From: Deltaproteobacteria bacterium
GTDB taxonomy: Bacteria; Myxococcota; XYA12-FULL-58-9; JABJBS01
Assembly (NCBI GenBank): GCA_018668695.1
Contig: JABJBS010000262.1
Span: 1 to 40,160 of the forward strand
Direction: 5' to 3'
Length of the DNA stretch: 40,160 bases
Part shown: positions 1 to 7,918 of the stretch, one piece after another
How positions within the stretch are numbered: position 1 is the first letter of the stretch
Layout of the letters: each line of letters opens with the position of its first letter
Position numbers and translations under genes: made by a program
Notes under the pieces: generated by a model
Seen by the model: only the letters and a program-made list of their open reading frames with translations
Told to the model about the DNA's origin: nothing
Database searches by the model: none

Positions 1-1
1 C

Positions 2-73
2 CGCACCAAAACCGCCCATGACCTAGGCGTCGATCCTCGCACAATTTTTCGCCATCTTGAGAAAGACGACTAA
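2..73 (+). CDS. C-terminal fragment of a Fis-type helix-turn-helix regulator (partial)
   Basis: Only the last 23 codons are inside the window. The frame beginning at base 2 reads RTKTAHDLGVDPRTIFRHL and then a few charged residues before TAA at 71-73. An Ala-x-x-Leu-Gly-Val turn followed by Arg-Thr-Ile-x-Arg-x-Leu is the pattern of the C-terminal Fis-like HTH that ends many sigma-54 activators (NtrC family), and the protein stops soon after it as those proteins do. Whether an AAA+ or receiver domain lies upstream cannot be seen. The link to the lipoprotein genes that follow on the same strand is unknown. The family call is inferred from a short stretch. Confidence 0.55.
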   Translation, partial: RTKTAHDLGVDPRTIFRHLEKDD

Positions 74-186
74 GCTAGGCCTCTACGCACCGTGACATAA
101 ATGTCCGGATAGCGCTGAATGGAATGCTTCGTTGGTCCGTCAAAACCTCGTCATTACAACTACTTTGGGGAATACTGGATTCTGGA

Positions 187-759
187 ATGAGATTTGCTTT
201 TAGACGTTTGATGTCAGCGCTCTACGTATCAACCGCAATCTCCGTCCTCTTGTCTGGAAACTCGGGGTGTCTTGTTCCGCCTCCTATCCCAGAAACGCCA
301 GTGAGCCAGAACAGCGCTCCACGAATAGACATTAACAAGCTAGACCCACATCCCGTCCAAGGGCCAGTAACCATGAGCACGGCTTGTACATCCTATACAT
401 TTCGCGTTCAGCTGAGCGACCCTGATTATGATGACACCCTCTATTGGCGAGTATTTGCGGATTACCACCGCGACTGGTTTCAAGAGAGCTTGGTACAGCC
501 GGCACCCGCGGATCCAAGCTCACCGGGAAGCCAGCAGATTAGCTTCGTCATTTACCCCAACGATCCAAGATTCTTTCAGGCTCCAGGAGCCACGGGGATT
601 CACACCGTTGAAGTGCTGGTTAGTGATCGCCCATTCGACGATGAGAGCTTTCCGCCAGGAAGAGATGTCTATCCTGATAGTGACGGGTTTATAGACAGCT
701 TTGTCTGGCCCGTGGAAATCGTGGACGACACTCTGCCTTGCGAGGAGTCGACGCCGTGA
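187..759 (+). CDS. Putative secreted lipoprotein of unknown function
   Basis: The 190-residue product has a basic N-terminus, a hydrophobic stretch and Cys at about residue 28 (SGNSGC), followed by a Pro-rich segment. This resembles a lipoprotein signal, although Asn at -3 is not canonical. An in-frame ATG at 124 would add 21 residues; 187 is chosen because it gives a normal signal-peptide length, but neither start has a strong ribosome binding site. The mature part, with acidic DPDYDD and WRVFADY motifs and alternating hydrophobic residues, suggests a beta-rich extracytoplasmic domain. I recognise no catalytic motif. Its stop overlaps the GTG start of the next gene, so the two are probably translationally coupled. 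Confidence 0.6.
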   Translation: MRFAFRRLMSALYVSTAISVLLSGNSGCLVPPPIPETPVSQNSAPRIDINKLDPHPVQGPVTMSTACTSYTFRVQLSDPDYDDTLYWRVFADYHRDWFQESLVQPAPADPSSPGSQQISFVIYPNDPRFFQAPGATGIHTVEVLVSDRPFDDESFPPGRDVYPDSDGFIDSFVWPVEIVDDTLPCEESTP

Positions 760-2363
760 AACACCTAATATTTCTCGTAACAGTTCTTTTTCTGGGCGGA
801 TGCAGCTTAGCAGAGCTTTCCATGTTTTCGTCCAACCAAGATTGCTCCAGTACCTATGATTGCTCGCCCGGTGATGTCTGTCATTTTGGTGCCTGTGTCG
901 CCCCAGGTGGTGAAGCTGGTGAAATCTTAATGGTTCTGGAGCCATCACCTTATTCAGGCTACCCAGCCCAAGCAGACTCAGGTGGCGAACGCAATGCTGT
1001 CGCAGGCATCTATCACGACCTCACGCTGACGGGCGGAAGCCGCGTCATAGGGAAAGTGGCTGTCGCTTCCGGGGGCTCGCGCACCGGTACACTCAGTATA
1101 ACAAGCGAAGAAAGTATTTTAGGGCTCTCCGATACCCAGTCTCTTCATTCAGGCGTTGATGGTTTCGTCGTCGACCTACTGCCGGGCACTTACACATTTA
1201 GCTTCGTGCCTGATGATGCAGATTTCAGGCCTCCGGTCATCTGGGCAGCGATCGATGTCCCGCAGGAGGGAATCTCTGATTTGGTGTTTCCATATCCAGA
1301 AGATTTAGGACTGGTTGCAGCGACTGGACAACTTGTATTTACGCAGCAACTGCTGAGCCCGATAGTAGGCGCAGTGGTTCAAGGCGAATATACAACCGCC
1401 TCTGGTTTAACCGCGTACAGCAGCCCTGCCCTAACAGACGAAGATGGTCACTACGACATCGTATTCCCTGGACCTGCCGAGACTTACCGTCTGAAGATTA
1501 GTCCTGGAGAGAACTACTTTATCCCGGAAACAACCATCCCAGACCTCAATGTCTCTGAGGACAGCCTGATAGACTTAGACATTTTACCCAACGCCCAAAG
1601 CTTTACCGTAGAAACAACGCAGGCCGACGGAAGCCTCGTCCCTGGCACAACCCTCTACTTTCAGGGTGTCATTCAAGAATACGCTTATGAACTCGTGTCT
1701 TTCGAGTTTGCGGTACAAACCGGCGCCCAAGGAAACTCTGTCATTAACCTCTTGCCCGGACTCTATACGGTCACCGCTATCCCGCCTCGGGCCAGTGATG
1801 CCAGCGTGACGGTACGAGAACTGTGTATCGCTGGAGCCGAGCCAGACAACAGCCTTTGTTTTGTACCCGACGTTGCTCAGGGAGAGACACTCAGCTTGGC
1901 ATTGAGCTCTAAGTCACTGTTTTCCGGTAGAGTTTATTCCGACAGACAAGAGATTGTGCCCAATGCCAGGGTAACGCTGCACACCAAAATCAACGGCCAG
2001 AGGCTTGAAGCGTTGACCAATACCGACGACCAAGGATTCTTTGAACTCAGGGTTGATGGTTGCCCAGATATTGAATCTGTCTACACACTTGATGTGCTTC
2101 CCCCAAACAAATTGGCTCTGCCGTGGCACCGTGAGGATTTCAGTGGCGATATATTTGGATCCATTCGGTCCGTGATCTTGCCCACTCCCGCACTTCTTGC
2201 GGGTGGACTGCGTGCAGAATCGGGAGTTCCTGTTGAAAATGTCGCGATTTCAGTCTACTCGGTTTCCACAGACACCAATTCAAGCCCAAGGCTTATCGGT
2301 GTCGGGACTAGTACGACCGGCGGCGAGTTTTTAATAGCGCTGCCAGCACAGGAAAACGAATGA
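756..2363 (+). CDS. Large lipoprotein with repeated carboxypeptidase-regulatory-like beta domains
   Basis: The start is taken as GTG 756, which overlaps the previous TGA and has GAGGAG about 9 bases upstream. The 535-residue product begins VKHLIFLVTVLFLGGC, a good lipobox with Cys at 16. A short Cys-rich segment follows (four Cys in DCSSTYDCSPGDVCHFGACV), typical of surface proteins from Myxococcota-like bacteria. The rest contains several units of the type 'G.V....G.......T...G.Y...L.PG.Y', resembling CarboxypepD_reg or transthyretin-like folds, for example around residues 200-270 and 400-470. This suggests an outer-membrane or surface structural or adhesive role. No enzyme motif is visible. 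The end overlaps the start of the next gene by 4 bases (ATGA). Confidence 0.7.
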   Translation: MKHLIFLVTVLFLGGCSLAELSMFSSNQDCSSTYDCSPGDVCHFGACVAPGGEAGEILMVLEPSPYSGYPAQADSGGERNAVAGIYHDLTLTGGSRVIGKVAVASGGSRTGTLSITSEESILGLSDTQSLHSGVDGFVVDLLPGTYTFSFVPDDADFRPPVIWAAIDVPQEGISDLVFPYPEDLGLVAATGQLVFTQQLLSPIVGAVVQGEYTTASGLTAYSSPALTDEDGHYDIVFPGPAETYRLKISPGENYFIPETTIPDLNVSEDSLIDLDILPNAQSFTVETTQADGSLVPGTTLYFQGVIQEYAYELVSFEFAVQTGAQGNSVINLLPGLYTVTAIPPRASDASVTVRELCIAGAEPDNSLCFVPDVAQGETLSLALSSKSLFSGRVYSDRQEIVPNARVTLHTKINGQRLEALTNTDDQGFFELRVDGCPDIESVYTLDVLPPNKLALPWHREDFSGDIFGSIRSVILPTPALLAGGLRAESGVPVENVAISVYSVSTDTNSSPRLIGVGTSTTGGEFLIALPAQENE

Positions 2364-2815
2364 CTGAGAAATCCCCAAAGGCACGCAAACTCATTTATGT
2401 AGTTTTTGGCTCCACGATGATTTACCTCATTTGGTGCGTCATCATCGGCATGGGCGTAGCACTTTATGAATCTTCACCCAGCGCCGAAGCACCTCGGTCA
2501 CGAGCGACGTTTAACCAATGTATGCGACAGATCGTGATGTTGAGTGATGAAGTTGAGCACGCACGCTACGCTGCCAAGCAAGGCGGAGCCAGTGTCTGGA
2601 TAAAGTGGGAAAGCGAATCTTACACGCCTCGCCTATCAGCGATTAAGCGTGGATGTGATCAGCTCGGTGATATCGGCATGGAAGCGGCCTTGGACTCCCT
2701 CGATAAGAAGTATCAAGGCGCAAAAGTAACGGCGGCAACTTACAAAGTTCCCAGCGGTGAATCTCTGCCTCAAACAATTCGCGACATGACTCGAAAAGCG
2801 GGCGAAACTCCCTAA
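2360..2815 (+). CDS. Single-span inner-membrane protein, unknown function
   Basis: The 151-residue protein has a short basic cytoplasmic N-terminus (MTEKSPKARK), one hydrophobic helix at about residues 11-33 (IYVVFGSTMIYLIWCVIIGMG) and a charged soluble remainder, probably periplasmic, of mixed helical character. It is the third gene of a coupled set: its ATG overlaps the stop of the large lipoprotein gene in an ATGA. Its TAA overlaps the convergent stop of the carbonic-anhydrase-like gene by 4 bases. I do not recognise a family. An accessory role for the two lipoproteins is an inference from the overlap alone. Confidence 0.7.
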   Translation: MTEKSPKARKLIYVVFGSTMIYLIWCVIIGMGVALYESSPSAEAPRSRATFNQCMRQIVMLSDEVEHARYAAKQGGASVWIKWESESYTPRLSAIKRGCDQLGDIGMEAALDSLDKKYQGAKVTAATYKVPSGESLPQTIRDMTRKAGETP

Positions 2816-3327
2816 TCAAATAATTTAGCGTGGGCCTGAGCGTTCTCAACGTAGTGCTGAGCGCTTTCTCGGTGAGCAGCCAATGCCTCGGGCCCGAGTT
2901 CCTTGATGACGCGAGCCGGTGACCCCAGGGCCATCGTCCCGGCCGGGATAACCTTGCCCGGCGCCACCAGAGCACCTGCTCCAACGAGAGCCCCTTTTTC
3001 AACCACGGCACCGTCAAGCACAATGGCTCCCATCCCGATGAGAACATCATCCTCAATGGTACAGCCGTGCAATATCGCGCGATGGCCAACGGTTACCCGT
3101 GAGCCTATTCGGGTATTGAAACGCTCTCCAGTGATATGGATGGTCGTAAGGTCCTGAATATTTGTCTCATCGCCGATAACAATCGTGCCAACGTCTCCGC
3201 GAACCACACAGCCATACCAGATGCTGGACCTATCCCCGATGGTGACCCGGCCGATAACTTTTGCGTCGTCTGCAACGAACACATCCTCACCGATATCCGG
3301 GTCGACCCCATCGAAGGAAAGAATCAT
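2812..3327 (-). CDS. Gamma-carbonic anhydrase-like left-handed beta-helix protein
   Basis: The 171-residue product shows repeated hexapeptides of the left-handed beta-helix (for example VFVADDAKVIGRVTIGDRSSIW) and the family signature: Arg-Gly-Asp in YGCVVRGDVG, the TIHI segment, and GHRAILHGC with two His five apart. These match the zinc ligands of the gamma-CA family (CaiE/PaaY/YrdA). Length fits those bacterial homologues, which lack the acidic loop of Cam. Activity on CO2 cannot be assumed, since many members have other or unknown roles. The ATG at 3327 overlaps the stop of the protease gene (ATGA) and is preferred over an upstream in-frame TTG at 3357. Confidence 0.85.
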   Translation of the reverse strand: MILSFDGVDPDIGEDVFVADDAKVIGRVTIGDRSSIWYGCVVRGDVGTIVIGDETNIQDLTTIHITGERFNTRIGSRVTVGHRAILHGCTIEDDVLIGMGAIVLDGAVVEKGALVGAGALVAPGKVIPAGTMALGSPARVIKELGPEALAAHRESAQHYVENAQAHAKLFD

Positions 3328-5258
3328 ACCGCACTGCCGCGTAAACGAATGCGCCAAACAGCAAGTAAGCCAAGCATCAAGAATAGGATACCCATGCCAC
3401 TGTTGGTGTAGGGCCCACTGGCACAGCCACTCTTTTCACGGCATTCAAGGTCGCAGAAACAATCGCTTTCGCAGCCAAATGTTGTGTCGCATACGCAGGT
3501 ATCGCCGCTGCAAGACTCTTCGATGCATTCAACATCGCACGCACAATTATCGTCGCACGCGTAGGTCTTATCACAAGCGCAAGGTACGCATTCTACATCA
3601 CACTGGCAGAAGGTGCATCCGTCACCCGCAAAGTTACACGAATAAGTGGTGTCACAAGAGCACCCCGAAGTTGAACCTCCATCAGTACCACCTGATGTTC
3701 CACCGCCAGTACCAGACCCATTCCCGGTGTCTGTTCCGTCTCCCCCGGTGCCACCAGAGCCATCGGTTCCGCCGCCACCCGTGCTGCCATCGGTGCCGCC
3801 TACTGGCTGACAAATACCGTAGTCGACTCCTTGAAGCTCGGTGCAGGTTTGACCCGCTAGAGGGCAATCAGGATTGCTTGGGTCGCACTCATAATAACAC
3901 TGGCCAACAATTCCAGACCCCACGCAGACCAGTCCTTCAGAGCAGTCTGTGGCATTCCAGCAGTTTTCACCTTCGCCGGCCGAGCCAAGCTCAAAGCAAG
4001 CTCCAGAACCATCCTGAAGCGCCATGCAGCCATAGCCGCTTGGGCAGTCATCATTGCTTACGTCGCAAGAACGGTGACAAGTCGGCGTTTCTCCTGCACC
4101 ATCCGACACACAAACAAATCCATCGATGCAGACGCCACCTGTGGCATTACAGTCTTGGCCGGGACCAGCAGATTCTAAACAATAACCCTGGGGGCCGCTT
4201 CCTGATGGTTCATCAAAGCCGATGCATCGGTAACTATCCGGGCAGCCGGTATTCGAAGCATTTGGATTACACTCATAGAAACATACGCCGTCGCCTGTAT
4301 TCGGGTCGCCGAGACAGATTGCACCCTCCTGGCAAACGCTTGCACAAGGCTCGCCCGGTGCAGGCAGACCCTCGCGCACGCAGTAATCAGTTCCGCCCAC
4401 GTTTTCACATTCGTAACCGCTTGGACAATCGCCGCAGGTTTGAGAGCAGTAAGAAACGCCCTCATAGTTGATGCATGAAAAGCCACTGGCGCAATCGCTG
4501 TTGTTGTCACATGAAGAGCCCAGCTGGCCTGGTTGCCCAGGGTACAAAGCACAAAGCCCGTTGATGTCATCTTGTTGAGGGTAACCATAAGAATCGTCAC
4601 CTGTGGCAGCCATAACCGCCGCACATGAATTAGAGCAGCCGCTGTAAACGCCAAGGCACGGATGCCCAAGCCCAAGGGCGTGGCCCATTTCGTGAAGCAC
4701 GGTTGCACGTAGCTGAGAGTAACCCTGGCCGTTGAAGCCGTTGATAATGATATCAGCATCCGAAAAAGAGCGGTTGTCACAATTCCAGCCGCCGTAGGGA
4801 GCCAAGGTTACACCTAGGGTACCACCGGCTCCTGAACCCGTTACTTGGATCCACTCTTGAGTCCCTGTGATCATATAGAGTGCCTGCGAGCTAGAGTTGG
4901 TTCCCCAAACTGCATCGTTATTAGCTGCAATCGTGCCCGAGATGTTTAGAATCGCGCTTGAACAAGAGATCTGACTCCAGGCATCTGCACCGTATTGAGC
5001 GATGTCGACGAACTGACTGCCGCTGACCGTGTTGTTACCCTGGTTTTCAACAACCATATTCAAGAGGCCACTCTGCCACTTAGGTGCAGCGTTGGCTGAG
5101 CAACCGCAGTTGCCGCCATTGTCATAGTCACCCTGAGGGCAGTTGTTGTTATCGTATCCTGTTACGGTATAGCCGCAGCCAAGAAACTCATAAGCACTGG
5201 CCTGAAATGGCACCAGCATCATCACCGCTAAGACATATGCGAATATCGACTTTTTCAT
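3324..5258 (-). CDS. Secreted matrixin-like (metzincin) zinc protease with Cys-rich modules and MYXO-CTERM-like tail
   Basis: The 644-residue protein has a signal peptide (cleavage likely after AYVLAVMMLVPFQASA). A catalytic domain follows with HEMGHALGLGHP near residue 188, the HExxHxxGxxH zinc motif, and a downstream Met in AAVMAA that fits the metzincin Met-turn. Residues about 240-480 hold several Cys-rich modules of the 'C..g..C..g..C' type. A Gly/Thr/Asp linker of about 45 residues comes next, then three units of the pattern C-x-C-D-x(3)-x-C...C-x-C-D-x-E-C. The end has Cys-Ala-Ser-Gly, a hydrophobic helix and Arg residues, like a MYXO-CTERM sorting tail. An AGGAGG lies 7 bases before the ATG. 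It is coupled to the upstream small secreted protein. The substrate is unknown. Confidence 0.85.
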   Translation of the reverse strand: MKKSIFAYVLAVMMLVPFQASAYEFLGCGYTVTGYDNNNCPQGDYDNGGNCGCSANAAPKWQSGLLNMVVENQGNNTVSGSQFVDIAQYGADAWSQISCSSAILNISGTIAANNDAVWGTNSSSQALYMITGTQEWIQVTGSGAGGTLGVTLAPYGGWNCDNRSFSDADIIINGFNGQGYSQLRATVLHEMGHALGLGHPCLGVYSGCSNSCAAVMAATGDDSYGYPQQDDINGLCALYPGQPGQLGSSCDNNSDCASGFSCINYEGVSYCSQTCGDCPSGYECENVGGTDYCVREGLPAPGEPCASVCQEGAICLGDPNTGDGVCFYECNPNASNTGCPDSYRCIGFDEPSGSGPQGYCLESAGPGQDCNATGGVCIDGFVCVSDGAGETPTCHRSCDVSNDDCPSGYGCMALQDGSGACFELGSAGEGENCWNATDCSEGLVCVGSGIVGQCYYECDPSNPDCPLAGQTCTELQGVDYGICQPVGGTDGSTGGGGTDGSGGTGGDGTDTGNGSGTGGGTSGGTDGGSTSGCSCDTTYSCNFAGDGCTFCQCDVECVPCACDKTYACDDNCACDVECIEESCSGDTCVCDTTFGCESDCFCDLECREKSGCASGPYTNSGMGILFLMLGLLAVWRIRLRGSAV

Positions 5259-5830
5259 TTCGTACCTCCTGCGCGAGCAGAGAGAGCACGAACGCGCTCG
5301 ATAAAGGAGTCCAGGGTTTCTGGGTCTGGGAATTTGTGATTCGCCGACTGGTAGCCGCCCTTACCATCTGGTTCCACACGGTGAACATCACCAAATTCGG
5401 GCAGCACAAACGTATCACCGCTGTGCTTCATGACCATGTACTTGCCAAGGCCCATGCCGTAGCTAACAATCATGTCCCGAAACCGTACACCAAATAATAT
5501 GAATTCTTCACCCTTACGAAACTTCAGTGCCCCGCTCACATGGAGCGTTTGCCCGTCCAGCGTTCCACCCACTTGGTAGATGGTAACAATATCGTTCTTC
5601 TTGAGGCCCTTTACTTCGGTCAGCACTTCGACTGCCGTTAGGGTCAGTATCCGGTCGGATCCAGCTTCCTGGACGACCTGCTGGGCTTCAACCCGACCAT
5701 GAACAATCACGGTGGATTCTTTGGCCATTTGTTCCAACGGAACGTTTATCACTGTGGTAGCTTGAGCCATACTGGCCCATAAGAATACGGCGAGAAATAG
5801 TAACTTCCCACTTACAAAAAACGACTTCAT
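5255..5830 (-). CDS. Small secreted protein paired with the metzincin, unknown function
   Basis: The ATG at 5830 gives MKSFFVSGKLLFLAVFLWAS and a likely signal-peptidase site after AQA, so this start is preferred to longer readings. The mature part, about 165 residues, looks all-beta: 'ESTVIVHGRVEAQQVV', 'TLTAVEVLTEVKG' and 'RKGEEFILFGVR'. This layout (ADxVVxGxV..., T...V.....KG, G..V.GxxxFxxGEExLLFL) is one I associate with small secreted proteins next to matrixin-like proteases in myxobacteria; the association is from memory and was not searched. The stop overlaps the protease start in an ATGA, so the pair is almost certainly co-translated. An inhibitor, chaperone or substrate role is speculation. 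Confidence 0.7.
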   Translation of the reverse strand: MKSFFVSGKLLFLAVFLWASMAQATTVINVPLEQMAKESTVIVHGRVEAQQVVQEAGSDRILTLTAVEVLTEVKGLKKNDIVTIYQVGGTLDGQTLHVSGALKFRKGEEFILFGVRFRDMIVSYGMGLGKYMVMKHSGDTFVLPEFGDVHRVEPDGKGGYQSANHKFPDPETLDSFIERVRALSARAGGTK

Positions 5831-5858
5831 GTCTAACCTATCCTGTGTTCGCTTGAAC

Positions 5859-7121
5859 CTAACGTTCAAGTACTGCCAAGACCTCGACATGTGGTGTGCC
5901 TGGAAACATATCAAAACCGGTTAAGGTCACCAGGCTGTAACCACCTTCTTTTAAGATAGCCACATCCCGAGCAAGCGTTGCCGGGTCACAAGACACATAC
6001 ACGATTCGAGCCGGTCCACTGCCTGGGCGTGCAGCTTCCCTTGCAACCTCCCGCGCCCCAGAGCGCGGTGGGTCTAGCAACAGAGTATCAAACTCTGACA
6101 TTCTCTCAACCGCGTCCGCGTCCCGAATGCAAGTGTTTTCTAATGCGATCGGTATACGAGCAGCATTGCGCTCCGACTGAATCGATGAGTTTGGGTTGAT
6201 TTCGAAGGCGCTAACATCCGCCCCCATGACCGCCAGCGGTAAAGAGAAATTACCAATTCCGGCATGCATTTCCATGACTTTCGGGCCCTTCATAGGATTA
6301 ATCGAGCTTACGACTCGCCTAACCAGCTCGTCATTCATCGCTGGGTTGGCCTGGGTAAACGTCCCGGTTTCGAATGACAAATCGTAGTCACCCACTGTCT
6401 GATCGTAATTCAATTCACAATTGCCAAAACGGCTGATTGAGTCGCCCTTTGCAATCTCGATTCCTAAAATCCCCGCCTCGTCCATCCAAGTCGTCGATTT
6501 GCGGAAGAATGCTGGGTCACCCTGGATAATCAGCCGCAATGCGCCGCGCTTGCTTTTTCTTGACCACACGGCCTCAACCTCCTCTAAGCCTACTTCCCGG
6601 GGGATTCGATGAATCGCCGGCACAACACGCGTTATGTATTTATCAAGCTCAGGCCACAACACGGGGCAGCCCGCATGGGGAACCACATCATTGCTACGTC
6701 GGGCGTGGAATCCAATTCTCCAGCTCTCTCCCGACCAATGAGCGTGCATGCGAACACGATGCCTGTAGTGCCAAGCGGACTGAGCGCCCACAAAGTCGAA
6801 AGACTCCGGGATATCCACTTTCGCGATCCGTGTTAGAGCACTGATAATACGGTCTTTTTTAACAATCGACTGACCATCCAAGCTAAGCGATTTTAAGGAA
6901 CATCCACCACACTTATCGATGCCACAACGGCTCACGACGCGATTCGGTGACGGCACCACCAAGTCGGTCATTCGACCATGCTGAACTTTTTTCTTCTTAA
7001 CGGTTAACTCGACACGTGCGGTATCTCCTGGCAGAGCGCCGGGAACAAAAACGACTTTACCCTCGGGTGTTCGACCCACACCATCTCCCTCGTGGCTCAC
7101 ACCATGAATCACTATTTCCAT
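5859..7121 (-). CDS. RlmD/TrmA-family RNA (uracil-5-)-methyltransferase
   Basis: The 420-residue protein starts with a TRAM domain (about residues 1-60, with EGDGVGR and VPGALPGD). An iron-sulfur motif follows, Cys-x4-Cys-Gly-Gly-Cys in CGIDKCGGCSLK, with a later Cys in HAGCPVLW as candidate fourth ligand. The C-terminal SAM-dependent domain has HAGIGNFSLPLA (SAM loop), DPPRSGAR and YVSCDPATLARD, whose Cys is the nucleophile in this family. These enzymes methylate C5 of a uridine in 23S rRNA or tRNA. Choosing between RlmD, RlmC and TrmA-like targets is not possible from motifs alone, so no symbol is given. The start ATG at 7121 lacks a strong Shine-Dalgarno sequence. Confidence 0.9.
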   Translation of the reverse strand: MEIVIHGVSHEGDGVGRTPEGKVVFVPGALPGDTARVELTVKKKKVQHGRMTDLVVPSPNRVVSRCGIDKCGGCSLKSLSLDGQSIVKKDRIISALTRIAKVDIPESFDFVGAQSAWHYRHRVRMHAHWSGESWRIGFHARRSNDVVPHAGCPVLWPELDKYITRVVPAIHRIPREVGLEEVEAVWSRKSKRGALRLIIQGDPAFFRKSTTWMDEAGILGIEIAKGDSISRFGNCELNYDQTVGDYDLSFETGTFTQANPAMNDELVRRVVSSINPMKGPKVMEMHAGIGNFSLPLAVMGADVSAFEINPNSSIQSERNAARIPIALENTCIRDADAVERMSEFDTLLLDPPRSGAREVAREAARPGSGPARIVYVSCDPATLARDVAILKEGGYSLVTLTGFDMFPGTPHVEVLAVLER

Positions 7122-7136
7122 TTAATCATTATCTCT

Positions 7137-7913
7137 CTACGAAATGTGCTCGACAACCAAATGGGTCGATGACCAGTCGGACTCGAGAACTGAAATAGCC
7201 GAGCCATCCCTGACGGCCAACTCCAAATAGCCGTCTGACCCAAAAAGCGCAACCAGAGTGTTGCGCGGCGCGTCACCGTAAGTATCAAAAACAGACAACT
7301 GCTTATCTTTCAGTAAGATAAGCGCATTAGCTGGAAAGTCTCTGACATGCAAATTCGTAAGGACATTGCCAAAGTTGTCGGCATGTAAGAGTGGCACCAG
7401 CGTCTGGCTGCCTGAACGTTGCGGCTTTACAAGCGAACCCTCCAGCCAATTCTCGATCGGCGTCCCAACATCATCAAGGGTGAGCCCACCGGCCAATTCG
7501 GCGGCAACGGGCGCAAAAATGTCCCGCCCATGAAATGTATTGGATACTGGCTCTCGAAAAATATGTGACTTATCGAGCACGACGGCCCGCACATCGGGCT
7601 CGTGAGCTAGTTGCCCAAACACCCCATTGTCGGGACCCACAAAAAATCGGCCACGGCTCTCTATGGCGATGGGTCGTCTCTGGGTGCCCACGCCCGGATC
7701 AACAACCATCAAGTGCACGCTGCCAGATGGAAAAATATGAGCAGTCGCCCTCAGCGATAACTCTGCTTCAAGAATCGATTGTGGGGAAATGCTGTGACTG
7801 ATGTCTACAAGGTTTGCCTCAGGCAAGCTCCCCAATAGAACTGCTTTGAGTTGTGCAACATAGGTGGAGCCCAAGCCAAAATCGGTTGTTAAAGCAATGA
7901 TGGGTCCTGCCAC
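7137..7913 (-). CDS. SAM hydroxide adenosyltransferase (DUF62 family)
   Basis: The 258-residue product begins with IIALTTDFG, contains VDISHSI and VDPGVGT, and has FVGPDNGVF, the set of motifs that defines the DUF62/fluorinase-like fold. Bacterial and archaeal members of this type use water or hydroxide to split S-adenosyl-L-methionine into adenosine and methionine; fluorinase and chlorinase are specialised relatives. Length matches the family. The start is GTG at 7913, a few bases after the stop of the CoA-transferase-family gene, so the two are likely co-transcribed. Its physiological purpose is unclear even in studied species. Confidence 0.88.
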   Translation of the reverse strand: MAGPIIALTTDFGLGSTYVAQLKAVLLGSLPEANLVDISHSISPQSILEAELSLRATAHIFPSGSVHLMVVDPGVGTQRRPIAIESRGRFFVGPDNGVFGQLAHEPDVRAVVLDKSHIFREPVSNTFHGRDIFAPVAAELAGGLTLDDVGTPIENWLEGSLVKPQRSGSQTLVPLLHADNFGNVLTNLHVRDFPANALILLKDKQLSVFDTYGDAPRNTLVALFGSDGYLELAVRDGSAISVLESDWSSTHLVVEHIS

Positions 7914-7918
7914 TGCCG

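Noticed and set aside
3185-4471. A 428-codon open frame on the plus strand
   Set aside because: It is antisense to the well-supported protease gene, is very rich in His, Arg and Ser, and shows no domain; it mirrors the Cys- and Gly-rich codons of the other strand.
4175-4780. A 201-codon open frame on the minus strand in another frame of the protease gene
   Set aside because: It lies wholly inside the protease gene, and the frame with the HExxH motif and signal peptide is clearly the coding one.
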